Positions 11,259-21,639 of a stretch of 64,000 nt of DNA are shown here, piece after piece. Position numbers and translations under genes: made by a program. The DNA is from Mycolicibacterium iranicum (GTDB taxonomy: Bacteria > Actinomycetota > Actinomycetes > Mycobacteriales > Mycobacteriaceae). The first letter of the stretch is position 1. Each line of letters opens with the position of its first letter. The DNA is taken from assembly GCF_014190915.1 (NCBI RefSeq), contig NZ_JACHVU010000003.1, positions 496,001 to 560,000 of the forward strand, read 5' to 3'. Below the pieces are notes generated by a model that was not told the DNA's origin, did no database searches, and saw only the letters and a list, made by a program, of their open reading frames with translations.

Positions 11259-12524
11259 TCACCGCGCGAACCTGGTCTGCAGATGGCGGTACATGTCCCA
11301 CAGCAGCAGGCCGGCCTGGATGCCGAGCGCGATGGAGATCATCGAGATCAACGTCACGGCGACCGCCCCCGAACTGTCGTCGCCGATCAGCTCCGTGACC
11401 CCGATGAAGCCCAGCGACCCCGGCACCAGCAGCCAGAAGCCCGGGAGCAGCAGCGTCGCCGCCGACGGCGTGCCGGGCCGCCGCGCGACGAACAGTGCAC
11501 ACAGGGTCAGCGCCAGGCCGCCGCCGAAGCCACTCGCATAACTGCCCAACGTCCCGTTCGCCACCACCTGGCCGGTGTAGGAGACGAACAGGATCAGCAG
11601 CATCCACCCCATGAACCGGGTCGGCGGGCCGTGGTACAGGAACAGGCCCACCGCGTACACCGCGCACCCGAGCCACGGCGCCCACGGACCGAACCGGTCC
11701 ACCGCTGCGACACTGAGTTCGTCGGTGGAGAGCCCGACCACCTGGGCGGCGATGAGGATGCCGAATGCCAACTGCGCCAAGCGGATCGCGCCGGCGATCA
11801 AACGCGCCGACCCCGCGATCACATCCCTGGTGCTGAGCTCGATGACCGCGAGGGTGATCGCCGTTCCCGGCAGGAACATCACCAGGGCCGGCGCGAGGGC
11901 CCGCAGGCTGCCTTCACCGAGATGCAGCCACCGTCCCAGGAGGAACGCGCTCAGGGCCACCAGGAACGCTGCGACCACGGGCAGCAGCTGCATCAGCGGG
12001 TCGCTGCGCCGGGCGAACACACCGAGCACGCCGACCCCGAATCCGAACAGGGTGGCCGCCATCAGCGCGACCGGGTTCGGCTGCAGGATCAGGGCGAAGG
12101 CCGCGCTCTGCAGCGTGTAACCCAGGACGAACGCCCACGCCGCGAAACGCGGCCGCTGCGCATCGATGCGGTCGAGCTCGGCGAGGCCGTCCTCCGCGGT
12201 GACGCGTCCCTGCTCGGCCAGTTCCACCAGGGTGGCGAGCGGGAAGGTCTGGTCGAAGCGCAGGTCGCGCTCGGTGCTCTCGACCCGGATCGTGGTGCCC
12301 TCGACGTGGTCGCCGCCTCCGAGCTGAATGTAGTTCGGCAGCACCAGCATCTCGCGGGAGACGCCGTAGCGCCCGGCCGCCGCTGCCAGCGTCCGCCGGA
12401 CCATGCCGATCGGATAGCCCGCGGCGATCATGGCCGCCCCGAGCCTTGCCAGGAACGCCATCGGTGCGGCGTGAGCCGGCGATGGAGGCGGCGCGGCGTT
12501 CGGTACGTCTTCCACGGGCGGCAC
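11259..12524 (-). CDS. Threonine/serine exporter family membrane protein (ThrE-like)
   Basis: Probable amino-acid exporter of the ThrE family. It has 421 residues. A soluble N-terminal domain (about 20-145, MAFLARLGAAMIAAGYPIGMVRRTL) is followed by about ten membrane segments (from YTLQSAAFALILQPNPVALMAAT onwards). LAPALVMFLPGTAITLAVIELSTRDVIAG is the typical junction. The start is GTG 12524; an ATG at 12461 would skip an Ala/Pro-rich leader and is equally plausible. The first start lies only 22 bp from the divergent solute-binding-protein gene. The substrate is assumed from the family. Confidence 0.85.
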   Translation of the reverse strand: MPPVEDVPNAAPPPSPAHAAPMAFLARLGAAMIAAGYPIGMVRRTLAAAAGRYGVSREMLVLPNYIQLGGGDHVEGTTIRVESTERDLRFDQTFPLATLVELAEQGRVTAEDGLAELDRIDAQRPRFAAWAFVLGYTLQSAAFALILQPNPVALMAATLFGFGVGVLGVFARRSDPLMQLLPVVAAFLVALSAFLLGRWLHLGEGSLRALAPALVMFLPGTAITLAVIELSTRDVIAGSARLIAGAIRLAQLAFGILIAAQVVGLSTDELSVAAVDRFGPWAPWLGCAVYAVGLFLYHGPPTRFMGWMLLILFVSYTGQVVANGTLGSYASGFGGGLALTLCALFVARRPGTPSAATLLLPGFWLLVPGSLGFIGVTELIGDDSSGAVAVTLISMISIALGIQAGLLLWDMYRHLQTRFAR

Positions 12525-12525
12525 A

Positions 12526-12537
12526 GTAAACCTTTAC
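12526..12537. promoter_or_regulatory. Short palindrome in the 22-bp divergent gap
   Basis: GTAAA-CC-TTTAC lies between the GTG of the ThrE-like gene and the ATG of the solute-binding-protein gene. It contains or overlaps AT-rich hexamers that could act as -10 elements for leaderless transcripts in both directions. It may be an operator or simply the promoter core. Confidence 0.35.
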
Positions 12538-12546
12538 CGTGGCCCC

Positions 12547-13260
12547 ATGAGTGTTTTGCGGATCGGCGTCGCCTACCCGGATCCGCCGTTCAACGCGATG
12601 CCGGGTCAGAGTGGGCTCGACATCGAGGTGATGACCGCGCTCGCCGGTGCGGTCGCCGAGAACGTCGACTTCGTGCCCTACGACGGCGCCGACTTCGACG
12701 GCATCTTCGACCGCCTCGCCGCCGGCGACTACGACTGCGTGATCGCCGGCATCACCGTCACCCCGGAACGCCGGCACCGCGCGGCGTTCCTTCCGCCGTA
12801 CGTGATCACCGGGCAGGGCCTCGCCGTCGACACCTCACGGCTGCCGCACGTGCGGTCCGTCGACGATCTCGCCGGTCTGACCATCGGCGTCCAGCGGGGC
12901 AACTCCAGCGAACCCGTCGCCGCGCGGCTGGTCGCCGAGGGCAAAGCCGAGCGTGTCCGCGTCTACGACCACGGCGCGATCAGCACCGCGATCGCCGACC
13001 TGGTGACCGGCGGCTGCGACGCGGTGATGAAGCTTGCGCCCGCCCTCGCCGAGCTCGTCAAGGCCGTCCCCGGTGTCGAGGTGGTGCAGCGCGCCCTGTC
13101 GGTGGAGGACATCGCGATCGCGGTGAACCCGTCCGATCAGCAACTTCTCGCGCGGTTGCAGGTCGCGCAGGCCGAACTCGAACAGGACGGCACGCTGCAG
13201 CAGATCCGCCGCCGATGGCTCGGCAACCCGTACGTCGACCAGAGCTCGGGGATGCTCTGA
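12547..13260 (+). CDS. Family 3 solute-binding protein domain without signal peptide
   Basis: Periplasmic-binding-protein fold of the amino-acid (SBP_bac_3) type with 237 residues. MSVLRIGVAYPDPPFNAM opens lobe 1, with FDGIFDRLAAGDYDCVIAGITVTPERR as the hinge-type motif and LTIGVQRGNSSEPVA starting lobe 2. There is no signal peptide, lipobox or membrane segment, so as written it stays in the cytosol. Family members normally sit outside the cell with an ABC permease, and none is nearby. The divergent ThrE-like exporter suggests a possible amino-acid sensing role (inference). No upstream in-frame extension with a signal is possible in the 22-bp gap. Confidence 0.8.
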   Translation: MSVLRIGVAYPDPPFNAMPGQSGLDIEVMTALAGAVAENVDFVPYDGADFDGIFDRLAAGDYDCVIAGITVTPERRHRAAFLPPYVITGQGLAVDTSRLPHVRSVDDLAGLTIGVQRGNSSEPVAARLVAEGKAERVRVYDHGAISTAIADLVTGGCDAVMKLAPALAELVKAVPGVEVVQRALSVEDIAIAVNPSDQQLLARLQVAQAELEQDGTLQQIRRRWLGNPYVDQSSGML

Positions 13261-14379
<1,119 letters not shown>

Positions 14380-14385
14380 CCGGCG

Positions 14386-15600
14386 ATGGGCATCAAGTCG
14401 CTCGACGATCTTCTCGCAGAGGGGGTTTCAGGGCGGGGCGTCCTCGTGCGCTCCGACCTGAACGTCCCCCTCGACGGCGAGAACATCTCGGATCCCGGCC
14501 GCATCATCGCGTCGGTGCCGACGCTGAAGGCGTTGAGTGACGCCGGTGCCAAGGTCGTCGTCACCGCGCACCTCGGCAGGCCCAAAGGCGAACCCGACCC
14601 GAAGTTCTCGCTCGCCCCCGTCGCCAAGGCGCTGGGGGAGAAGCTCGACCGGCACGTCCAGCTGGCCGGGGACGTGGTGGGCACCGATGCGCTCGCGCGC
14701 GCCGAGGGACTCACCGACGGTGACGTGCTGCTGCTGGAGAACATCCGCTTCGATCCCCGCGAGACCAGCAAGGACGGCGCCGAGCGGCTGAAGCTGGCCA
14801 AGGCGCTCGTCGAGCTGGTGGGAGAGGACGGCGCGTTCGTCTCCGACGGTTTCGGCGTCGTGCACCGTGAGCAGGCGTCGGTGTACGACGTGGCGACGCT
14901 GCTGCCGCACTACGCGGGCGCGCTGGTCGACACCGAGGTCAAGGTGCTCGCGCAGCTGACCGAATCCACCGAGCGTCCGTACGCTGTGGTGCTCGGTGGC
15001 TCGAAGGTCTCGGACAAGCTGGCGGTCATCGAGAACCTCGCGACGAAGGCCGACAGCCTGATCATCGGCGGCGGCATGTGCTTCACGTTCCTTGCCGCGC
15101 AGGGTCTTTCGGTGGGCAGCTCGCTGCTCGAAGAAAGCATGATCGACACCTGCCGCAAACTCCTGGACGATTACGGTGACGTGCTGCACCTGCCCGTCGA
15201 CATCGTCGTGACCGAGAAGTTCGCCGCCGATTCCCCGGCCGACACGGTGGCCGCCGACAAGATCCCCGACGACAAGATGGGCCTCGACATCGGCCCGGAG
15301 TCGGTGAGGCGCTTCACCGCCCTGCTGTCGAATGCCAAGACCATCTTCTGGAACGGCCCGATGGGCGTGTTCGAGTTCCCGGCGTTCGCCGCGGGCACCA
15401 AGGGCGTCGCGGAGGCCATCATCGGTGCCACCGGCCGGGGCGCGTTCAGCGTGGTCGGCGGTGGCGACTCTGCGGCCGCGGTGCGCCAGCTGGGTCTGCC
15501 CGAGGACGGTTTCTCGCACATTTCCACCGGTGGCGGCGCCTCGCTGGAATACCTTGAGGGCAAGACGCTGCCCGGCATCGACGTTCTCGGCCGTCCCTGA
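14386..15600 (+). CDS. pgk: Phosphoglycerate kinase
   Basis: Makes ATP from 1,3-bisphosphoglycerate. It has 404 residues in two Rossmann-like lobes. [13 protein letters not shown] and [21 protein letters not shown] are substrate-binding segments of the N-lobe. The C-lobe has [36 protein letters not shown] and [14 protein letters not shown] for nucleotide binding. ATG at 14386, 6 bp after gap and 15 bp before tpiA, consistent with one glycolytic operon. Confidence 0.98.
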   Translation: MGIKSLDDLLAEGVSGRGVLVRSDLNVPLDGENISDPGRIIASVPTLKALSDAGAKVVVTAHLGRPKGEPDPKFSLAPVAKALGEKLDRHVQLAGDVVGTDALARAEGLTDGDVLLLENIRFDPRETSKDGAERLKLAKALVELVGEDGAFVSDGFGVVHREQASVYDVATLLPHYAGALVDTEVKVLAQLTESTERPYAVVLGGSKVSDKLAVIENLATKADSLIIGGGMCFTFLAAQGLSVGSSLLEESMIDTCRKLLDDYGDVLHLPVDIVVTEKFAADSPADTVAADKIPDDKMGLDIGPESVRRFTALLSNAKTIFWNGPMGVFEFPAFAAGTKGVAEAIIGATGRGAFSVVGGGDSAAAVRQLGLPEDGFSHISTGGGASLEYLEGKTLPGIDVLGRP

Positions 15601-15615
15601 CCTGAGGAGATCCCC

Positions 15616-16401
15616 GTGTCCCGCAAGCCGCTGATCGCCGGCAACTGGAAGATGAACCTGAACCACTTCGAGGCGATCGCGCTGGTTCAGAAGATCGCAT
15701 TCTCGTTGCCCGACAAGTACTTCGACAAAGTCGACGTCACGGTGATCCCGCCGTTCACCGACCTGCGCAGTGTGCAGACCCTCGTCGACGGCGACAAGCT
15801 CCGGCTCACCTACGGCGCGCAGGACGTGTCCCAGCACGATTCCGGCGCCTACACCGGCGAGGTCAGCGGTGCGTTCCTGGCCAAGCTGGGATGCACGTTC
15901 GCGGTCGTCGGCCACTCGGAGCGTCGGACCTACCACGGCGAGACCGACGAACTGGTGGCCGCCAAGGCCGCGGCAGCGCTCAAGCACGGGCTGTCGCCGA
16001 TCATCTGCATCGGCGAACAGCTCGAGGTGCGCGAGGCCGGCAACCATGTCGAGTTCAACGTGACCTCGCTGCGCGGGTCTCTTGCCGGACTGTCGGCCGA
16101 GCAGATCGCCCAATCGGTGATCGCCTACGAGCCGGTGTGGGCGATCGGCACCGGCAGAGTGGCGAGCGCTGCGGACGCGCAGGAAGTCTGCAAGGCGATC
16201 CGCGACGAACTGGGCAACCTGGCCTCGCCCGAGGTCGCCGCCGGTGTCCGGGTGCTCTACGGCGGGTCGGTCAACGCCAAGAACGTCGGCGAGATCGTCG
16301 GCCAGGGTGACGTCGACGGCGCGCTGGTCGGCGGGGCGTCGCTGGACGCAGAGCAGTTCGCGACGCTGTCGGCGATCGCTGCGGGCGGTCCTCTGCCCTG
16401 A
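15616..16401 (+). CDS. tpiA: Triosephosphate isomerase
   Basis: Interconverts dihydroxyacetone phosphate and glyceraldehyde 3-phosphate. It has 261 residues in a TIM barrel. Active-site residues visible are Asn10 and Lys12 (AGNWKMN), His100 (VVGHSERR) and Glu172 ([11 protein letters not shown]). The phosphate-binding [11 protein letters not shown] and VGGASLD follow. GTG start at 15616 with upstream GAGGAG. Third gene of the glycolytic operon. Confidence 0.98.
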   Translation: MSRKPLIAGNWKMNLNHFEAIALVQKIAFSLPDKYFDKVDVTVIPPFTDLRSVQTLVDGDKLRLTYGAQDVSQHDSGAYTGEVSGAFLAKLGCTFAVVGHSERRTYHGETDELVAAKAAAALKHGLSPIICIGEQLEVREAGNHVEFNVTSLRGSLAGLSAEQIAQSVIAYEPVWAIGTGRVASAADAQEVCKAIRDELGNLASPEVAAGVRVLYGGSVNAKNVGEIVGQGDVDGALVGGASLDAEQFATLSAIAAGGPLP

Positions 16402-16422
16402 GCGCCCTGATAAGGTGGCGCC

Positions 16423-16659
16423 ATGCAATTGGCTCTGCAGATCACCCTGGTCGTGACCAGCGTGCTGGTCGTGCTCCTGGTCCTGCTGCATCGCGCCAAG
16501 GGCGGCGGCCTGTCCAGCCTGTTCGGTGGCGGTGTGCAGTCCAGCCTGTCGGGCTCGACGGTCGTGGAGAAGAACCTCGACCGGGTGACGCTGTTCATCA
16601 CCGGTATCTGGGTCGTCGCCATCATCGGTATGGCGCTGTCCATCAAGTACGGCGTCTGA
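16423..16659 (+). CDS. secG: Preprotein translocase subunit SecG
   Basis: Small accessory subunit of the SecYEG channel. It has 78 residues and two membrane helices (about 3-22 and 53-74) joined by a Gly/Ser-rich cytoplasmic loop (RAKGGGLSSLFGGGVQSS) that is the SecG signature. It lies 21 bp after tpiA and has the usual actinobacterial position. Confidence 0.95.
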   Translation: MQLALQITLVVTSVLVVLLVLLHRAKGGGLSSLFGGGVQSSLSGSTVVEKNLDRVTLFITGIWVVAIIGMALSIKYGV

Positions 16660-16722
16660 CCCCTCGTCGCGGCCTGACGGCCTCGCTCTGCGGCAGCGTC
16701 GGGCAACCCGGATAATCGATCG

Positions 16723-19527
16723 ATGCCTTCCATATCGGACGCACTCGACGCCGCCCTCGAACCGATCGGGGCGGTCCAGCGCACCCAGGTGGGCCGCGAA
16801 GCGACCGAGCCGATGCGGGAGGACATCCGGCTGCTCGGTGCGATCCTCGGGGACACCGTCCGCGAACAGAACGGCGACGAGGTGTTCGACCTCGTCGAGC
16901 GTGCCCGCGTGGAGGCCTTCCGGGTGCGTCGCTCGGAGATCGACCGCGCCGACATCGCCGAGCTGTTCGACGGCGTCGACGTGCATCTCGCAATCCCCGT
17001 CATCCGGGCGTTCACCCACTTCGCGCTGCTGGCCAACGTCGCCGAGGACATCCACCGTGAACGGCGTCGCCGGATCCACGAGGCCGCGGGGGAGCCGCCG
17101 CAGGACAGCAGGCTGGCCGCCAGCTATCTGAAGTTCGACGCCGCCGACCTCGACGCGGACACCGTCGCCGATGCGCTCGCCGGGGCGCTCGTCTCACCGG
17201 TGATCACGGCGCACCCCACCGAGACGCGCCGGCGTACCGTGTTCGACACCCAGCACCGCATCACCGAGCTGATGCGGCTGCGCCTTCGCGGGCACGACAC
17301 GACCACCGACGGGCGCGATGTCGAATCCGAGCTTCGCCGCAACATCCTGACCCTGTGGCAGACCGCGCTGATCAGGTTGTCGCGCTTGAAGATCCAGGAC
17401 GAGATCGAGACCGGGTTGCGGTACTACCGGGCGGCGTTCTTCGAGGTGATCCCGCAGGTGAACGCCGAGGTGCGGGCCGCCCTGCAGCAGCGGTGGCCGG
17501 ACGCCGGACTTCTGGACGAGCCGATCGTGCGGCCCGGATCGTGGATCGGCGGTGACCGCGACGGCAACCCGAACGTCACCGCCGAAGTGGTCCGGCTGGC
17601 CACGGGAAGCGCCTCCTTCACCGCACTGGGCCACTACTTCACCGAGTTGACCGCCTTGGAGCAGGAGCTGTCGATGACGGCGCGGCTGGTGCGCATCACC
17701 GACGAGCTGTCCGCCCTCGCCGACGCCTGCCACGAACCGGCGCGCGCCGACGAGCCCTACCGCCGTGCGCTGCGCGTCGCGCACGCCCGGCTGACCGCGA
17801 CGGCGCAGCAGATCCTGGACCGGCAGCCCGAGCACGAACTCGACCTCGGGATGGAGCCCTACCGCACGCCCGGTGAGCTGCTCGCCGACCTCGACACCAT
17901 CGACGGGTCGCTGCGGGGCCACGGCAGCGCGGCGCTCGCCGACGACCGGTTGGCGCGCCTCCGAGAAGCTGTGCGCGTCTTCGGTTTTCACCTGTCCGGC
18001 CTGGACATGCGGCAGAACTCCGATGTGCACGAGGACGTGGTCGCCGAACTTCTCGCGTGGGCGGGGGTGCACGCCGACTACGCGTCGCTGTCCGAGGACG
18101 AACGGGTCGAGATCCTGGCGGCCGAGCTGGGCACCCGCCGGCCGCTGATCGGGGCCGGCGCCGACCTGTCGGAGCTCGCGCGCAAGGAACTCGACATCGT
18201 CAAGGCCGCCGCACGGGCGGTGGACGTGTTCGGCCCGCAGGCGGTCCCGAACTACATCATCTCGATGTGCCAGTCCGTCTCGGACATGCTGGAGGCGGCC
18301 CTCCTGTTGAAGGAGGCCGGGCTGCTGGACGCCTCGGGAGAGCATGCGTACGCACCTGTCGGGATCGTGCCGCTGTTCGAGACGATCGACGACCTTCAGC
18401 ACGGCGCGTCGATTCTGGAAGCGGCACTGCAGCTTCCGCTGTACCGGGCGGTCGTCGCCGCACGCGGGGACAGCCAGGAGGTCATGCTCGGCTACTCGGA
18501 CTCGAACAAGGACGGCGGTTACCTCGCCGCGAACTGGGCGCTGTACCGGGCCGAACTCGACCTCGTCGAATCGGCCCGCAAGACCGGGATCCGGCTGCGG
18601 CTGTTCCACGGCCGCGGCGGCACCGTCGGCCGTGGCGGCGGGCCGAGCTACGACGCCATCCTCGCGCAGCCACCCGGAGCGGTGCAGGGGTCGCTGCGCA
18701 TCACCGAGCAGGGCGAGGTCATCGCCGCGAAGTACGCAGAACCCCGGATCGCGCACCGCAACCTGGAGACATTGGTGGCCGCCACGCTGGAGGCGACGCT
18801 GCTCGACGTCGAGGGGCTCGGCGACGACGCGGACTCGGCGTACGAGGTACTCGACGACCTGGCCGCGCGGGCACAGCGCGCCTACGCCGAACTGGTCCAC
18901 GAGACACCGGGTTTCGTGGACTACTTCAAGGCGTCGACGCCGGTCAGCGAGATCGGGGCGCTCAACATCGGCAGCCGGCCCACCTCGCGCAAGCCGACGA
19001 CGTCGATCTCGGACCTCCGCGCGATCCCGTGGGTGCTGGCCTGGAGCCAGTCCCGTGTCATGCTGCCCGGCTGGTACGGCACCGGCACGGCGTTCGAAGA
19101 GTGGATCGGCGAGCAGGACGGCAGGCTGGAGATCCTGCAGGACCTCTACCGGCGGTGGCCGTTCTTCGCCACCGTGTTGTCCAACATGGCCCAGGTGCTG
19201 GCCAAGTCGGATCTTGGCCTGGCGGCCCGCTATTCGGAGCTGGTCGAGGACGAGGACCTGCGACGGAGGGTGTTCGACAAGATCGTCGACGAGCATGCGC
19301 GCACGATCCGGATGCACGAGCTCATCACCGGCCAGGACGACCTTCTCGCCGACAACCCGTCGCTGGCCCGGTCGGTGTTCAACCGCTTCCCGTACCTGGA
19401 GCCGCTGAACCACCTGCAGGTGGAGCTGTTGCGCCGGTACCGGTCCGGGGACGAGGACGAGCTCGTGCAGCGCGGCATCCTGCTCACGATGAGTGGCCTG
19501 GCCACCGCGCTGCGCAACAGCGGCTGA
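16723..19527 (+). CDS. ppc: Phosphoenolpyruvate carboxylase
   Basis: Biotin-independent anaplerotic enzyme making oxaloacetate from PEP and bicarbonate. It has 934 residues. Catalytic motifs are [10 protein letters not shown] (His164), [11 protein letters not shown] near residue 590 and [14 protein letters not shown] near 628, with [10 protein letters not shown] following. The C-terminus is [14 protein letters not shown], close to the usual NTG end. M. tuberculosis lacks ppc as remembered, so this is a clear metabolic difference. The TGA directly abuts the stop codon of the convergent coiled-coil gene, leaving no room for a terminator. Confidence 0.97.
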   Translation: MPSISDALDAALEPIGAVQRTQVGREATEPMREDIRLLGAILGDTVREQNGDEVFDLVERARVEAFRVRRSEIDRADIAELFDGVDVHLAIPVIRAFTHFALLANVAEDIHRERRRRIHEAAGEPPQDSRLAASYLKFDAADLDADTVADALAGALVSPVITAHPTETRRRTVFDTQHRITELMRLRLRGHDTTTDGRDVESELRRNILTLWQTALIRLSRLKIQDEIETGLRYYRAAFFEVIPQVNAEVRAALQQRWPDAGLLDEPIVRPGSWIGGDRDGNPNVTAEVVRLATGSASFTALGHYFTELTALEQELSMTARLVRITDELSALADACHEPARADEPYRRALRVAHARLTATAQQILDRQPEHELDLGMEPYRTPGELLADLDTIDGSLRGHGSAALADDRLARLREAVRVFGFHLSGLDMRQNSDVHEDVVAELLAWAGVHADYASLSEDERVEILAAELGTRRPLIGAGADLSELARKELDIVKAAARAVDVFGPQAVPNYIISMCQSVSDMLEAALLLKEAGLLDASGEHAYAPVGIVPLFETIDDLQHGASILEAALQLPLYRAVVAARGDSQEVMLGYSDSNKDGGYLAANWALYRAELDLVESARKTGIRLRLFHGRGGTVGRGGGPSYDAILAQPPGAVQGSLRITEQGEVIAAKYAEPRIAHRNLETLVAATLEATLLDVEGLGDDADSAYEVLDDLAARAQRAYAELVHETPGFVDYFKASTPVSEIGALNIGSRPTSRKPTTSISDLRAIPWVLAWSQSRVMLPGWYGTGTAFEEWIGEQDGRLEILQDLYRRWPFFATVLSNMAQVLAKSDLGLAARYSELVEDEDLRRRVFDKIVDEHARTIRMHELITGQDDLLADNPSLARSVFNRFPYLEPLNHLQVELLRRYRSGDEDELVQRGILLTMSGLATALRNSG

Positions 19528-19899
19528 TCAGATCCCGGTCGAGCGACGCACCCTGTCCAGGACGCCGCGGATCGCGTGCTCGGTGGCGGCCAGCGGAACG
19601 ATCACCGACTCACCGAGACCCACGATGCGCTCGACACGCGCCACGATGCCCTCCATCCGATCCACGACGGCGATCAGGCGGGGAGCGAGCTCGTTGATCT
19701 GATTGATGGTCCCGTTGAAGCGTTCCAGCGTCGCGTCGAGGTTCTCGGTCGATTTGTTGAGGTCCTCCAGGGTCTCGCTGAGGCCCTCCAGAATGGTGTC
19801 GACCTGCTCGACGGTGACATCGGCGTTGAGCGCGGCCTGAGCCAGTTTTCTGATGCGCTCGGGGCCGGTCCGGACAGGCCTGCCACTCTTGTCTGCCAT
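19528..19899 (-). CDS. Small coiled-coil protein at the end of the pentose phosphate operon (Rv1444c-like)
   Basis: Cytosolic protein of unknown function with 123 residues. After a basic N-terminus (MADKSGRPVRTGPERIRKLAQAA) nearly the whole chain is heptad-like: VEQVDTILEGLSETLEDLNK, then TENLDATLERFNGTINQI and VVDRMEGIVARVERIVGLG. No signal or membrane helix is clear, although GESVIVPLAATEHAIRGVL is moderately hydrophobic. The ATG at 19899 fits the coding start. It follows pgl after 67 bp on the same strand and appears to be Rv1444c by position. It could be a scaffold for the operon's enzymes, but nothing in the sequence proves it. Confidence 0.75.
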   Translation of the reverse strand: MADKSGRPVRTGPERIRKLAQAALNADVTVEQVDTILEGLSETLEDLNKSTENLDATLERFNGTINQINELAPRLIAVVDRMEGIVARVERIVGLGESVIVPLAATEHAIRGVLDRVRRSTGI

Positions 19900-19966
19900 C
19901 GGCTCAGTATGACCGAACCGCCGGCGGCGGTGGCCGGGATACGCCACTCGCCGTTGCGGTCGGAAC

Positions 19967-20698
19967 TCAGAGCTTGGACGCAGCGGCTTCGTCGAGGAGC
20001 CACACCGTGGCCTCGGTGCCCACGGCGCCGGCCGCCGGGATGTCGATCGGTGCCGCGCCGCCGATCGCGGCGGCCACCGCATCGGCCTTGCCTTCGCCGG
20101 AGACCACCAGCCACACTTCGCGCGAACGCTGAATGGCGGGCAGGGTCAGCGTGATTCGGACCGGCGGCGGTTTCGGTGAGTCGGTGACCCCGACGACGTA
20201 GCGCAGCGACTCCCGCACGGCGGCCGTGTCGGGGAACAGCGAGTTCACATGCCCCTCAGGACCCATGCCCAACAGGTGCACGTCGAAGCTCGGGGTCGGG
20301 TCCGGACCGGCTTCGGCGAGAACCTGCGAGTAGGCCTCCGCCGCGGCGTCGAGCGCATCGCCGAACTCGCCGTCGCTCGGTGCCATCGGGTGCACGTTGG
20401 CGTCCGGGATGCCGACGTGGTCGAGCAGCGCCTCCCGGGCCTGCTTCTCGTTGCGCTCGTCGTCGTCGGCGGCGACGAACCGCTCGTCCCCCCAGTAAAT
20501 GTGCACCTTCGACCAGTCGATCTCGGCACTGCGCTCACCCACGCGCTTGAGCAGCCCGATCCCGGTACCGCCGCCGGTGAGCACGATCGTCGCCTGATCG
20601 CGCGCCGAGATGGCGGCGTTGATGGCCTCCACCAGCCGGTCGCCCGTGGCCGCGACCAGGGCTGCTGTATCCGGATAGGTCTGGATCGTCGGCGTCAT
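19967..20698 (-). CDS. pgl: 6-phosphogluconolactonase
   Basis: Hydrolyses 6-phosphogluconolactone, the second oxidative pentose phosphate step. It has 243 residues of the NagB/DevB fold. [17 protein letters not shown] forms the phosphate loop, [22 protein letters not shown] is the DevB signature, and [19 protein letters not shown] holds the catalytic region. The ATG at 20698 overlaps the opcA stop (ATGA), showing coupling to opcA. Confidence 0.96.
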   Translation of the reverse strand: MTPTIQTYPDTAALVAATGDRLVEAINAAISARDQATIVLTGGGTGIGLLKRVGERSAEIDWSKVHIYWGDERFVAADDDERNEKQAREALLDHVGIPDANVHPMAPSDGEFGDALDAAAEAYSQVLAEAGPDPTPSFDVHLLGMGPEGHVNSLFPDTAAVRESLRYVVGVTDSPKPPPVRITLTLPAIQRSREVWLVVSGEGKADAVAAAIGGAAPIDIPAAGAVGTEATVWLLDEAAASKL

Positions 20699-21606
20699 GT
20701 GTACTGCACTTTCTCGATACCTTGAAGCGCCTCGTGGTAGATCTCGTCGGCATCGAGGCGGCGCATGTCCTCGGCCAGGCACTCACGGGTTTCCCTGCGC
20801 GCCAACGGGACCAGGGCCTCCGGCCGCGCGGTGCGGGTGATCTTCGCGGTGATCCCCTCCTGGGGCCGGCTCAGCGTGATGGTCTCACTGTCACGCACGA
20901 GCTCCACCTTGAGTTCACCGACGGCGCGCCGCACGGGCCCGTCGATCCGGCCGGCCAGCCAGCCCGCCAGCACGTCGAGCGCGGGTTCGGTCTCCAGGCC
21001 GGACACCAGTGCCGAGTTGATCGGCTCGTGCGGAGCCTGGTCCACCGCCGCGGCCAGAAGCGCCCGCCAGTAGGTGATCCGGCTCCAGGCCAGATCGGTG
21101 TCGCCGGGGGTGTACCCCTCCAGACGGCCCTTGATCGCCCCCAGCGGGTCCGCGGCGTTGGTGGCGTCGGTGATGCGCCGCAGCGCCAGTCGGCCGAGCG
21201 GGTCCTCGGCGGGAACGGGCGGCGCGACGTCCGGCCACCACGTCACCACGGGCGTGTCCGGTAGCAGGAACGGCATCACCACGCTGCTGGCGTGATTGGC
21301 CAGTGGGCCCGAAAGCCGCAGCACCACAACCTCGTTGGCGCCGGCGTCGCTGCCGACCCGAAGCTGGGCGTCCAGCCTGGCCTTGTCGGCGCGCCGGTCG
21401 CCGGGCGCGACGACGATGACACGACACGGATGTTCGCGACTGGCCGCATTGGCCGCGTCGATCGACTCCTCGAGGACGCTCTCGGTGTCCGGCGCGATGA
21501 CGAGGGTCAGCACGCGCCCGAGCGTGATGGCGCCGCCCTCTTCGCGCAGCGCGACGATCTTCTTGTTGATGGCGCCGGTATCGGTGTCGGGGAGGTCGAT
21601 GATCAT
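20695..21606 (-). CDS. opcA: Glucose-6-phosphate dehydrogenase assembly protein OpcA
   Basis: Helper needed for assembly or activity of G6PDH in actinobacteria and cyanobacteria. It has 303 residues. [20 protein letters not shown] is the typical N-terminus, so ATG 21606 was chosen although the frame opens eight codons earlier (MREEPRNP). Conserved segments are [19 protein letters not shown] and [17 protein letters not shown]. The 31-bp gap from zwf contains a GCGCTTGCGCGAAGAA-type element that is repeated in the zwf leader. Fourth gene of tkt-tal-zwf-opcA-pgl. Confidence 0.95.
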   Translation of the reverse strand: MIIDLPDTDTGAINKKIVALREEGGAITLGRVLTLVIAPDTESVLEESIDAANAASREHPCRVIVVAPGDRRADKARLDAQLRVGSDAGANEVVVLRLSGPLANHASSVVMPFLLPDTPVVTWWPDVAPPVPAEDPLGRLALRRITDATNAADPLGAIKGRLEGYTPGDTDLAWSRITYWRALLAAAVDQAPHEPINSALVSGLETEPALDVLAGWLAGRIDGPVRRAVGELKVELVRDSETITLSRPQEGITAKITRTARPEALVPLARRETRECLAEDMRRLDADEIYHEALQGIEKVQYT

Positions 21607-21616
21607 CGGGTTCCTC

Positions 21617-21639
21617 GGTTCTTCGCGCAAGCGCCGCTC
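21617..21639 (-). repeat. Dispersed GCGCTTGCGCGAAGAA element in the opcA leader
   Basis: Read on the minus strand this is GAGCGGCGCTTGCGCGAAG followed by AACC, ending about 10 bp before the opcA ATG. It resembles the zwf-leader element (23194-23212) and the 29-bp array at 60234-60378. Its GAAGAA end could act as a ribosome site. Confidence 0.6.

Noticed and set aside
12547..13260. Complete ABC amino-acid uptake system
   Set aside because: No permease or ATPase gene is adjacent and the binding protein has no signal peptide.
14428..17079. 883-codon minus-strand frame across pgk, tpiA and secG
   Set aside because: Shadow of well-supported glycolytic genes; no recognisable domain.
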